The translations under genes were made by a program, and so were the position numbers. Positions 1-7,144 of a DNA stretch of 29,113 nt are shown in pieces. The DNA is from Rickettsiales bacterium (lineage in GTDB: Bacteria > Pseudomonadota > Alphaproteobacteria > Rickettsiales > UBA3002), in NCBI GenBank assembly GCA_027489915.1, contig JAIXZB010000062.1:1-29113 (forward strand), written 5' to 3'. The stretch's first letter is position 1, and each line of letters starts with the position of its first letter. The notes below the pieces were generated by a model. That model searched no databases. It saw only the letters and a program-made list of their open reading frames with translations, and was not told where the DNA came from.

Positions 1-100
1 CAGTCCACCTTAGGGCTGGCAGCCGAAGATGATTAGGCTTAAGATGTTTCGAAACATCTTAAGCCTAATCATCTTCGGCTGCCAGCCCTAAGGTGGACTG
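1..100. repeat. Perfect 100-bp palindrome at window edge
   Basis: Bases 1-50 are the exact reverse complement of bases 51-100, with no spacer and no mismatch; the centre is TTTC|GAAA. It lies 24 bp beyond the 3' end of tRNA-Glu. There is no T-run after it on either strand that would mark a simple terminator. Because the sequence starts exactly at the outer end of the visible palindrome, its true length cannot be judged. Perfect spacer-less palindromes of this length are usually unstable in bacterial DNA, so an assembly or library inversion at a contig end is a serious alternative to a real hairpin. Confidence 0.9.
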
Positions 101-124
101 CCTCCCGAAGCTGTAAGCATAGGG

Positions 125-199
125 TGGTGATCCCTACGAGAATCGAACTCGTGTTACCTCCGTGAAAGGGAGGTGTCCTAACCGCTAGACGAAGGGACC
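125..199 (-). tRNA. tRNA-Glu (anticodon UUC)
   Basis: Read on the minus strand, this 75-nt sequence folds as a complete tRNA. The acceptor stem GGTCCCT pairs with AGGGATC (one G-U pair), followed by discriminator A and an encoded CCA. The anticodon stem CCTCC/GGAGG encloses the loop CTTTCAC, and positions 34-36 read TTC (window 164-166), which decodes glutamate codons GAA/GAG. The T arm carries the usual GTTCGATTC loop region. It is a single-copy tRNA gene downstream of recJ, with its own likely promoter in the 103-bp gap. Confidence 0.97.
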
Positions 200-228
200 A
201 CTTGGGGAAAAAGCATCCAAGACGCGGT

Positions 229-257
229 GTTTCACCATGCGCGGGGGGGAAAGTCAA
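229..257 (-). promoter_or_regulatory. Probable promoter of tRNA-Glu
   Basis: On the minus strand a -35 box TTGACT (257-252) is followed by a C-rich spacer of 17 nt and a weak -10 candidate TGAAAC (234-229). TTGAC followed by a C/G-rich spacer resembles stable-RNA promoters of Alphaproteobacteria. The -10 match is poor, so only the -35 part is convincing. Confidence 0.4.
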
Positions 258-302
258 GCGGTTTGGGCAATTTTGCGTCATGCACAAGCAATTCTGCGGG
301 GT

Positions 303-2015
303 TTAGGCATCCCACGCGGCGTCGTCTATCATGAATTGCACGTTGGTATTTCCCTGCCATGCGTTTTTTTTCAGCGTTCCTGCCAGATGCAGGGTTTTGC
401 GCGCTGTGAGTGCCTCACCCAGCGTGGTGTTCGCCACATTGAATGCCACCGCGTTCAAGCGTCCCTTACCGTTTTTATCGGCCAGCACAAGGCGCAGATG
501 TTTGTCCTTCATCACGCTGATATTCACCACGCTCACCTCGCGCAGGCCAAAGCGTGGCTGCGGGTTGCCAGCACCGTAAGGGCCTGCCTGCTCTATCTGT
601 TCCAGCAGCTCCAGCGTAGCACCTTGGCAGCTCATCCAGCCATCGAGTTTCAGGCTACGGGCGGCGGCGTAATCGGCCACTGCTCCTGCCATGCGTTCGT
701 TCAAAAACGCATGCAGCGCATCAATCTTTTCGGCGCGGATGGTGAAACCTGCGGCCATCGCATGCCCTCCTCCCGCCTCAATAATTCCCAGCGCATGGGC
801 GCTATGCACGGCGGCACCAAAATCTACCCCATCAACCGACCGTGCAGATGCTTTGCCAATGCCATTTTCTATCGCAATCACGGCGGTGGGGCGTTGCCAT
901 TTTTCTTTAATACGCCCCGCCACAATACCAATCACACCTTGGTGCCAGCCCTCGCCTGCTATCACCATCACGGGCTGGTTGGCTTGTGCTTCGGCCTTTT
1001 CCATCGCCTGCGTAAGCACACCCATTTCAATCGCCTGACGCTCCTGATTATACATATCAAGCTGCGCTGCGAGCGATGCTGCTTCTGCTGCGTCCTCACT
1101 CGTGAGCAACTTTAGCCCCATACCCGATTCCCCCACGCGCCCGCCCGCATTGATGCGCGGGCCTAGCAGGTATCCTAAATGGTAGGTGGTCGGTTTTTCA
1201 TCGAGGCGCGCCACGTCCATAAGCGCTGCAAGCCCTGTATTATGTCGCCCTGCCAGCACCTTCAGGCCTTGCGCCACCAGCACGCGGTTCAGCCCCTTCA
1301 GCGGCACCACATCCGCCACTGTGCCCAGTGCCACCATATCAAGCATCGCCATCAAATCGGGCTCGCGCTGTGTTTCGCCAAATCGGCCCTGCAATCGCAG
1401 CGCCCTATTCAGCGCCACCAGAAATAAAAACGTCACCCCCACTGCGGCCAATGTTCCATGTGCACTGGTTTCATCCATGCGGTTTGGGTTCACGGTAGCA
1501 ACGGCATCTGGCAACTGCGCTTGTGCCGTGTGGTGATCAAGAATAATCACATCGCACCCACGCGCTTTGGCATGGGCAATCTGGTCGTATGCCAGCGTGC
1601 CGCAATCGACCGTAATAATAAGCATCACCCCTGCATCTATCAGCGTATCAAATGCTGCGATGTTTGGGCCGTAACCTTCCTTCATGCGGTCGGGAATATA
1701 GGGCGTTATACGCACCCCAATCTGCTGCATGTAGCGCATCAAGAGCGCACTCGATGTGGCACCATCCACATCGTAATCGCCAAACACGGTAATGCGCTCG
1801 CGTCCTGTAATCGCCTGCATCACACGGGCTACCGCCGCATCCATATCACGCAGGTGCGAGGGGTCGGGCATGCTGGTTTTCAGGCTTGGTTTCAGGTAAG
1901 TAGCCGCCTCATCTATCCCCACGCCACGCGCAGCAATAATGCGGGCAATCAGCTCATCAATCCCGTAGGTTTGCGCAATCGCGTAGGCAGGCCGTTCATC
2001 GACAAGCCGCATCAC
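303..2015 (-). CDS. recJ: Single-stranded-DNA-specific exonuclease RecJ
   Basis: RecJ degrades single-stranded DNA 5'->3' in recombination and mismatch/base-excision repair. The protein (570 aa from GTG at 2015) has the DHH phosphoesterase core: DYDVDG at residues 80-85, VDCG near 136-139 and the signature DHH at 160-162. A DHHA1-like glycine-rich segment (GGGHAMAAGF) and the C-terminal OB region follow. It is the last gene of alaC-hom-glpX-recJ, 45 bp after the glpX stop and in the same frame. The start is doubtful. The codons just upstream of GTG read SNIPW and continue the conserved N-terminal pattern W-x-x-R-x-x-D-E-R, and no ATG, GTG or TTG exists between the glpX stop and GTG 2015. An ATC at 2057-2055, 9 nt after GGGAG, could be the real start and would add 14 residues. 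Confidence 0.95.
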   Translation of the reverse strand: MMRLVDERPAYAIAQTYGIDELIARIIAARGVGIDEAATYLKPSLKTSMPDPSHLRDMDAAVARVMQAITGRERITVFGDYDVDGATSSALLMRYMQQIGVRITPYIPDRMKEGYGPNIAAFDTLIDAGVMLIITVDCGTLAYDQIAHAKARGCDVIILDHHTAQAQLPDAVATVNPNRMDETSAHGTLAAVGVTFLFLVALNRALRLQGRFGETQREPDLMAMLDMVALGTVADVVPLKGLNRVLVAQGLKVLAGRHNTGLAALMDVARLDEKPTTYHLGYLLGPRINAGGRVGESGMGLKLLTSEDAAEAASLAAQLDMYNQERQAIEMGVLTQAMEKAEAQANQPVMVIAGEGWHQGVIGIVAGRIKEKWQRPTAVIAIENGIGKASARSVDGVDFGAAVHSAHALGIIEAGGGHAMAAGFTIRAEKIDALHAFLNERMAGAVADYAAARSLKLDGWMSCQGATLELLEQIEQAGPYGAGNPQPRFGLREVSVVNISVMKDKHLRLVLADKNGKGRLNAVAFNVANTTLGEALTARKTLHLAGTLKKNAWQGNTNVQFMIDDAAWDA

Positions 2016-2060
2016 CCATGGGATGTTAGAGGCGGTCTGGATGCGTGGCGTTTCGATACG

Positions 2061-3080
2061 CTAAATCTCCCGCTTGCGACCGAAATTATGCTCGGCTTCA
2101 ATCAGACGCACGGTGCCGGTTTTGGCGCGCATGATAATCGAATGGGTGGTGGCCCAGCCACTGCCATCGGCGCGGTTGCCGCGTTTCACGCCCTTGAGCA
2201 TACTGCCATCGGTCACACCGGTTGCGGCAAACATCACATCGCCCTTGGCCAAATCATGCATGGTATAGACACGATTAAAATCAGTAATACCCATGCGCCC
2301 TGCACGGATTTTTTCGTCCTCTTCCGAGAATAATAAGCGTCCCTGCATCTGTCCGCCAATGCATTGCAGGGCTGCTGCTGCAAGCACACCCTCAGGCGCA
2401 CCACCGATACCCATATACATGTCAATGCCTGTACCAGAGCGCGAGGTGGCAATCACCCCCGCTACATCGCCGTCTTGAATAAGTTGCACGCGCGCACCTG
2501 CTTCGCGCACATCCGCAATAATTTTCTCGTGGCGTGTGCGCTGCAAAATCACCACCGTCAAATCGGCGATGTCGCATTTTTTTGCTTTCGCTAAATTAGC
2601 GAGGTTTTTTGCAACCGCATCATCGATATTCACCACACCTTCGGGCAGCCCGCCACCCACTGCGATTTTATCCATATATACATCAGGCGCATGCAAGAAC
2701 CCGCCATGTTCGGCCATTGCCATTACGGTAAGCGAATTAGGCCCTGCGGTGGCACAAATGGTGGTGCCCTCCAGTGGGTCGAGCGCAATATCAATTTTTG
2801 GGCCCGAGCCAGTGCCGACTTTTTCACCTATATATAACATCGGCGCTTTGTCGCGCTCGCCTTCGCCAATCACAATCGTGCCATCAATCGTAAGCCCGTT
2901 GAGTGCTTCGCGCATCGCGTTCACAGCGGCTTGGTCGGCGTCTTTTTCACGCCCGAGTCCCACCCAATGCGAGGATGCGAGGGCTGCTGCTTCCGTCACC
3001 CGCACCGCTTCGAGTGCGAAGTTGCGGTCCATGTACCATTCTGCATCTACGGGGTCTGTTTTGTGTGCGCTCGCGTTCAT
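2061..3080 (-). CDS. glpX: Fructose-1,6-bisphosphatase class II (GlpX)
   Basis: This enzyme hydrolyses fructose 1,6-bisphosphate to fructose 6-phosphate for gluconeogenesis in the cytosol; some alphaproteobacterial homologues also use sedoheptulose bisphosphate. The 339-aa length is normal. Metal and substrate motifs are present: GEGERD at residues 72-77 and DPLEGTT at 101-107, followed by the conserved AGPNSLTVMA stretch. The start ATG overlaps the hom stop in ATGA, so translation is probably coupled. The gene ends in TAG only 45 bp before the recJ GTG. hom-glpX-recJ is a standard alphaproteobacterial order and is likely one transcript. Confidence 0.97.
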   Translation of the reverse strand: MNASAHKTDPVDAEWYMDRNFALEAVRVTEAAALASSHWVGLGREKDADQAAVNAMREALNGLTIDGTIVIGEGERDKAPMLYIGEKVGTGSGPKIDIALDPLEGTTICATAGPNSLTVMAMAEHGGFLHAPDVYMDKIAVGGGLPEGVVNIDDAVAKNLANLAKAKKCDIADLTVVILQRTRHEKIIADVREAGARVQLIQDGDVAGVIATSRSGTGIDMYMGIGGAPEGVLAAAALQCIGGQMQGRLLFSEEDEKIRAGRMGITDFNRVYTMHDLAKGDVMFAATGVTDGSMLKGVKRGNRADGSGWATTHSIIMRAKTGTVRLIEAEHNFGRKREI

Positions 3081-4369
3081 ACCATCTCCATTCTAAGCAT
3101 CATCGGTGGTTCGATAACGCGTTTCAAATCATGAATTTTTTGCAGTGCATTTTGCATTGCTTGCTCTTTGGTTTCATGGGTCATAATCACCACTTGGGCA
3201 GGGCCTGCATCCTCGTGCATGTGCTGAATAATCGATTTCACGGAAATATGCTCATCCGCAAAAATACGCGTCACATCGGCAAGCACTCCAGGTTCATCTG
3301 CCACGGTGAGGCGAATGTAATAGCTGCATACATGCGCGCTCATCTGCACAATGCTTGGATTAGCAAGCGCTGCCGATGCAACCGTAAATGTTGGCCAGCG
3401 TTCACCCCGTGCAATCGCCAGAATATCCGATACCACTGCGGATGCTGTGGGTGCACCACCTGCACCACGCCCCTGCATAAAAATTCTTCCCACTGCATCG
3501 CCTTCCACCTGCACGGCGTTGAACACGCCAGAGGTTAAGCCAAGTGGCGAATTATCTGGCACCAAACACGGATGCACTCGGGTGGAAATGCCACTTTCAT
3601 TTTGCGTTGCAATACCAAGCAGGCGAATGCGGTAGCCAAGCTCCGCCGCATACGCAATATCGCGCTGCGTGATGGCGCGGATGCCCTCGATATGCAGCGC
3701 ATCAAGCGGCACGCGCGCACCGTAAGCAAGCGTTGCAAGAATCGCAAGTTTGTGCGCTGCATCTACCCCATCAATATCAAAGGCAGGGTCTGCTTCCGCG
3801 TATCCCTTTTCTTGCGCATCCGCCAATACATCGGCAAATTCGCGGCCCTCGTTTTGCATGGTGGTCAGGATATAATTACAGGTGCCATTCAAAATGCCCG
3901 CCACGCGCGTAAATGCGTTTGCCGCAAGGCCTGTGCGCAGTGCTTGTAGAATCGGAATGCCCCCTGCAACGGCGGCTTCCATTGCAAGCTGTACATTATG
4001 CTTTTCTGCAAGTGCGGCCAATGCTGCACCGTGATGTGCAATCAGCGCCTTGTTGGCCGTCACCACATGCTTGCCGTTTTTCAGTGCGGTTTCTACCAGC
4101 GTTTTTGCAATGCCATCCGCACCGCCGATGGTTTCTACAATCACATCTACATCCGCGCGCGAGGCAAGTGCCAATGCATCTTCCACCCATGCTGCATTGC
4201 CTGCAGCTTTTGTGCGTTCAGCTGTTTTGCTGCGCGCACTCACTGCCACCACTTCACATGCTGCACCGCAACGTGAGGCATGCAGTGCGCTATTGCGCTG
4301 CAATAATTCGGCAACGCCTGTACCCACAGTGCCAAGCCCTGCAATCGCTATGCGTAAGGGGGTGCTCAT
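3077..4369 (-). CDS. hom: Homoserine dehydrogenase
   Basis: Homoserine dehydrogenase reduces aspartate semialdehyde to homoserine with NAD(P)H, the branch point to threonine and methionine. The 430-aa protein has the N-terminal Rossmann motif GLGTVGTG (residues 11-18), the catalytic region with GTCNYIL and the DIDGxDAAHK segment, and a C-terminal ACT domain (from about residue 350, beginning YYIRLTVADEPGVLADV), usually the site of threonine feedback. It is the monofunctional long form with no aspartokinase fused. It overlaps the aminotransferase gene by 4 bp upstream and glpX by 4 bp downstream, both ATGA, which indicates a tightly coupled operon. Confidence 0.97.
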   Translation of the reverse strand: MSTPLRIAIAGLGTVGTGVAELLQRNSALHASRCGAACEVVAVSARSKTAERTKAAGNAAWVEDALALASRADVDVIVETIGGADGIAKTLVETALKNGKHVVTANKALIAHHGAALAALAEKHNVQLAMEAAVAGGIPILQALRTGLAANAFTRVAGILNGTCNYILTTMQNEGREFADVLADAQEKGYAEADPAFDIDGVDAAHKLAILATLAYGARVPLDALHIEGIRAITQRDIAYAAELGYRIRLLGIATQNESGISTRVHPCLVPDNSPLGLTSGVFNAVQVEGDAVGRIFMQGRGAGGAPTASAVVSDILAIARGERWPTFTVASAALANPSIVQMSAHVCSYYIRLTVADEPGVLADVTRIFADEHISVKSIIQHMHEDAGPAQVVIMTHETKEQAMQNALQKIHDLKRVIEPPMMLRMEMV

Positions 4370-5583
4370 GAGGCAAGCTCTTTCGCATGTTGGCGTTTCA
4401 CCTCAGCGGGGTCTTTCGCCAAAAACTGTTTGATGTTGCGAATCGCTTGACGCAGGCGCTGTTTATTTTCCACCAGCGCAATGCGCACATGGCCATCGCC
4501 GTATTCACCAAAGCCAATACCGGGAGCAACGGCTACTTCAGCATGCGTCAACAGCAGCTTCGCAAATTCAATCGAACCAAGCTCGGCATACGCCTCAGGC
4601 AGGGGCGCCCAGATGAACATGCTTGCTGTCGGGCTAGGTACAGGCCAGCCTGCATCATGCAATCCCTTCACCAGCACATCGCGGCGTTCTTTATAGAGGT
4701 TGCGGATATCTTCTACACAGTCTTGCGGGCCGTTCAGTGCGGCAGCAGCAGCGGCTTGAATGGGGGTGAACGTGCCATAATCAAGGTACGATTTAATGCG
4801 GGTGAGTGCATGAATAAGCTGTGTATTGCCCGCTGCAAACCCCACACGCCAACCTGCCATCGAATAGGTTTTGCTCATGGTGGTAAATTCAATTGCCACA
4901 TCCTTCGCGCCCTTCGCTTGCAAAATACTTGGCGGCGGATTGCCATCAAAATAAATCTCGCAATAGGCCAAATCCGAAATCACGAAAATCCCGCTATGGC
5001 GGCAGATATCCACCACTTCCTGATAGAAGTCCAGATCCACCGTTTCGGTGGTGGGGTTGCACGGGTAATTCAAAATCAGTGCAATCGGTTTGGGTGTGCA
5101 ATGTTTGATGGCGCGCTTGAGCTGATCCACCAGTTTCACCCCAGGAAGTTTTGGCATATGCCAAATTGAACCACCCGCAATCATCGGCCCGAACGGGTGA
5201 ATGGGATAGCTGGGGTTGGGCACCAGCACCACATCACCAGGGCTCACCATCGCCTGCATTAAATTTGCCAAGCCCTCTTTACTGCCGATGCTCGATACGA
5301 TTTCCGTATCAGGATCAAGCTCCACGCCAAAGCGGCGCTGGTAATAGCCTGCACATGCTTTGCGCAAGCCCTGGATCCCGCGCGAGACTGAATAGCCATG
5401 CGCGGTATCATCAAGCGCCACGCTACGCAATTTTTCGATGATGTGTTTTGGCGGTGGCGTATCGGGATTGCCCATACCAAGGTCAATGATATCGCGCTTC
5501 TCAGCGCGGTATTTGGCTTTCAGTTTGTTCACCTCTGCAAACACATACGGCGGCAAACGCTTGATACGATAAAACTCTTCCAT
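4366..5583 (-). CDS. alaC: PLP-dependent aminotransferase, AlaC/DapL-like
   Basis: This is a fold-type I class I/II aminotransferase of 405 aa. The N-terminus (RIKRLPPYVFAEVNKLK, then DLGMGNPD) matches the AlaC/YfdZ alanine transaminase group, which is often annotated as LL-diaminopimelate aminotransferase. The PLP-binding lysine is K238 in SKTYSMAGWRVGF; the cofactor contacts N-P-T-T (176-179), D204 and Y207 are present. In Alphaproteobacteria this gene regularly precedes hom, which fits a role in amino-acid transamination linked to aspartate or pyruvate metabolism; the substrate cannot be fixed from sequence. It heads the minus-strand operon. There is no clear Shine-Dalgarno before its ATG, and a TTGACA promoter lies 36-63 bp upstream of the start. 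Confidence 0.93.
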   Translation of the reverse strand: MEEFYRIKRLPPYVFAEVNKLKAKYRAEKRDIIDLGMGNPDTPPPKHIIEKLRSVALDDTAHGYSVSRGIQGLRKACAGYYQRRFGVELDPDTEIVSSIGSKEGLANLMQAMVSPGDVVLVPNPSYPIHPFGPMIAGGSIWHMPKLPGVKLVDQLKRAIKHCTPKPIALILNYPCNPTTETVDLDFYQEVVDICRHSGIFVISDLAYCEIYFDGNPPPSILQAKGAKDVAIEFTTMSKTYSMAGWRVGFAAGNTQLIHALTRIKSYLDYGTFTPIQAAAAAALNGPQDCVEDIRNLYKERRDVLVKGLHDAGWPVPSPTASMFIWAPLPEAYAELGSIEFAKLLLTHAEVAVAPGIGFGEYGDGHVRIALVENKQRLRQAIRNIKQFLAKDPAEVKRQHAKELAS

Positions 5584-5618
5584 GGCAAAAACTTAAATAT
5601 AGCGTGAATCAGGCTACT

Positions 5619-5646
5619 ACTCTACGCGAGCGTGGCCTGCTGTCAA
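5619..5646 (-). promoter_or_regulatory. Promoter of alaC-hom-glpX-recJ operon
   Basis: A perfect -35 TTGACA (5646-5641) is followed by a 16-nt spacer and the -10 candidate TAGAGT (5624-5619) on the minus strand. It sits in the 75-bp gap between the lipoprotein gene and alaC and would give a leader of about 30 nt. Confidence 0.55.
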
Positions 5647-5658
5647 CCTGCCAAGCGC

Positions 5659-6942
5659 TTACCTGCGGCGTTGTGCGTAACGCGATTGCGGCAAATAGTT
5701 CGGAGTGTAGGGCACTGCCCTGCCCGAAGCGGTATCGCCCGTAATCGCACCTGTGGATGGCAGGCCCGACGAGGTGGGAGCAGGTGGTGTCAGCGTAATC
5801 GGCTCAAGCGCTGCGGTTTGCGTGGTGTTCACTTGCGGCGCGGCTAAGCCCGATACTGCGGGAGGTGCACTCACATTCACCGAAGCAAACGGTGCAGGTG
5901 CAGATGACGATGTCACTGGCGCAGCCACTTCGGGCAATGCAGCAGGTGGCGGGGTGAGCATAATAGGCTCAAGCTTCGGCGATGCCACAGCAACAGGAGC
6001 AGAGGCCACCGCCACAGGCTGCGAAGTGGCAGGACGGCTCTGCGTAAGGCGCTCAAACGCGCTGCCAGCAGGCAGTTGCGGTGATGAAGCAGCAGGTGCA
6101 GATTGCTGCATTTGTTTCGCCACCGATTGCGCTTGCTGCGCATTCATCGATGCAGGTGGTGGTGGCAATTGCGAAATCGCAGGTGGATTAGCAAGCAGCG
6201 AAGGCTCGGCCACAGCATCTTTCGCAAGCTGGTCACGTGCCGCGAGCGCATTGGTGCGATCTGCCTCAAGCTCATTGCGTGCTGCCATGGCGCGCTGCTT
6301 GCTGTTATCTATGCCAGCAAAGCTTGGTTTTTCAGGCGTTCCAGACAGTGTCGGGAATGGGTCTTTACCTGGATTTGTTGCCGTGGTTTGCGGCAAGGGT
6401 GCGAGTTCACTGCTGCCCACTGGGCTGGTGGCGACCGACGCAGTGGACGCAAGCGTTGCATCGTTTTCCATCGGGCGGCGGCGCGCTGAGATAGGCGCTT
6501 CCACAATTTTCTCATCCTCGCGCCAGAACGCCATTTTGCTCCAGAAGCTTTTTTCCTCTAAGGGTGCGGCTGCTTGCATTCTTGGTTTGGGTGCTACTGT
6601 TTCCTGCACTGCTTTTTCCTGCACTACCGGTGCCTGCTCTGGCGCAGGAGGAAGTGGTGCTGCAGGGGCTGCGCTGGTTGAGGGCGCTGCCGCATTACCG
6701 TACGCGTAATCAATCGCATTGCCACGCGCTTCAACACTATTGTATCCGCTGAACCCCGATCCGCCTGGATTCAGCATCGGGCGCTTTTTTTCGCCGCGTA
6801 CCGTGTTATAGCGTGGCACGCTTCTATCGGGCGGAATGATAAGCTCGCAGCTAGTAATGTAAAATAACGCAAAAATGATTCCGAGTAAGGACCATTTAAA
6901 GCCAAATGCGTAGCCGTTTGTGGAGGAGTGCTTGAGGATCAT
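5659..6942 (-). CDS. Proline/alanine-rich predicted lipoprotein, unknown function
   Basis: I do not recognise a characterised family. The start ATG at 6942 is preferred over an earlier in-frame codon (7059) because it places a classical lipoprotein signal at the N-terminus: a positive or polar start, a hydrophobic stretch LLGIIFALFYITSC and the lipobox ITSC with Cys32 as the lipidated residue. The 427-aa product then holds a conserved-looking motif (RYNTVRGEKKRPMLN), a long Pro/Ala/Ser-rich disordered part, a short charged helix (about 212-243, with ARNELEADR and AARDQL), two copies of LEPI-x-LTPP (324 and 379), and a basic aromatic C-terminus YLPQSRYAQRRR. It probably spans the periplasm as an envelope-anchored linker. 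It is transcribed divergently from phaC and sits just upstream of the alaC operon promoter. Confidence 0.8.
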   Translation of the reverse strand: MILKHSSTNGYAFGFKWSLLGIIFALFYITSCELIIPPDRSVPRYNTVRGEKKRPMLNPGGSGFSGYNSVEARGNAIDYAYGNAAAPSTSAAPAAPLPPAPEQAPVVQEKAVQETVAPKPRMQAAAPLEEKSFWSKMAFWREDEKIVEAPISARRRPMENDATLASTASVATSPVGSSELAPLPQTTATNPGKDPFPTLSGTPEKPSFAGIDNSKQRAMAARNELEADRTNALAARDQLAKDAVAEPSLLANPPAISQLPPPPASMNAQQAQSVAKQMQQSAPAASSPQLPAGSAFERLTQSRPATSQPVAVASAPVAVASPKLEPIMLTPPPAALPEVAAPVTSSSAPAPFASVNVSAPPAVSGLAAPQVNTTQTAALEPITLTPPAPTSSGLPSTGAITGDTASGRAVPYTPNYLPQSRYAQRRR

Positions 6943-7144
6943 AATGCCGAACTGTTCTTTTGTTTTTATTGTGCAATTAGGGATACAAGTCCATTTTACG
7001 CTTGTAAAGCAATGACTCTTTCCAATACAGCGCGCACCGAACCCTGTGGATAGCCTCAACTAAGCCATTCGCCTGTAACCGTAATTTTTAAACTTGCGTG
7101 TGTTTAACGTTGCAGAATAGCTGCGCTCACGCTATCAGTGCGCC
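6943..7144. other. Divergent intergenic region, lipoprotein gene / phaC
   Basis: These 202 bp are AT-richer than the flanks and must hold the promoters of both divergent genes. A short inverted repeat ATAGC (7117-7121) / GCTAT (7131-7135) lies next to the phaC start and could be an operator. I see no convincing -35/-10 pair for the lipoprotein gene. Confidence 0.5.
7110..7138 (+). promoter_or_regulatory. Possible phaC promoter giving a leaderless mRNA
   Basis: TTGCAG (7110-7115), a 17-nt spacer and TATCAG (7133-7138) lie directly before the phaC ATG at 7145. A start 6-7 nt after the -10 would fall on the ATG. Both boxes are only partial matches. Confidence 0.3.

Noticed and set aside
1458..2333. 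Long plus-strand open frame (291 codons) opposite recJ and glpX
   Set aside because: It is antisense to two well-conserved genes, is rich in Cys/His as expected from a shadow frame, and has no ribosome site or family pattern.
303..3080. Read-through glpX-recJ fusion, since both share one frame separated by a single TAG
   Set aside because: TAG is used as a normal stop by other genes here (gpmI, rplM, pstB, phoR), and there is no SECIS- or PYLIS-like signal that I can see.
5753..6709. Gly/Ala-rich plus-strand open frame of 318 codons
   Set aside because: It is the antisense shadow of the Pro/Ala-rich lipoprotein; the composition follows from the codons of the other strand.
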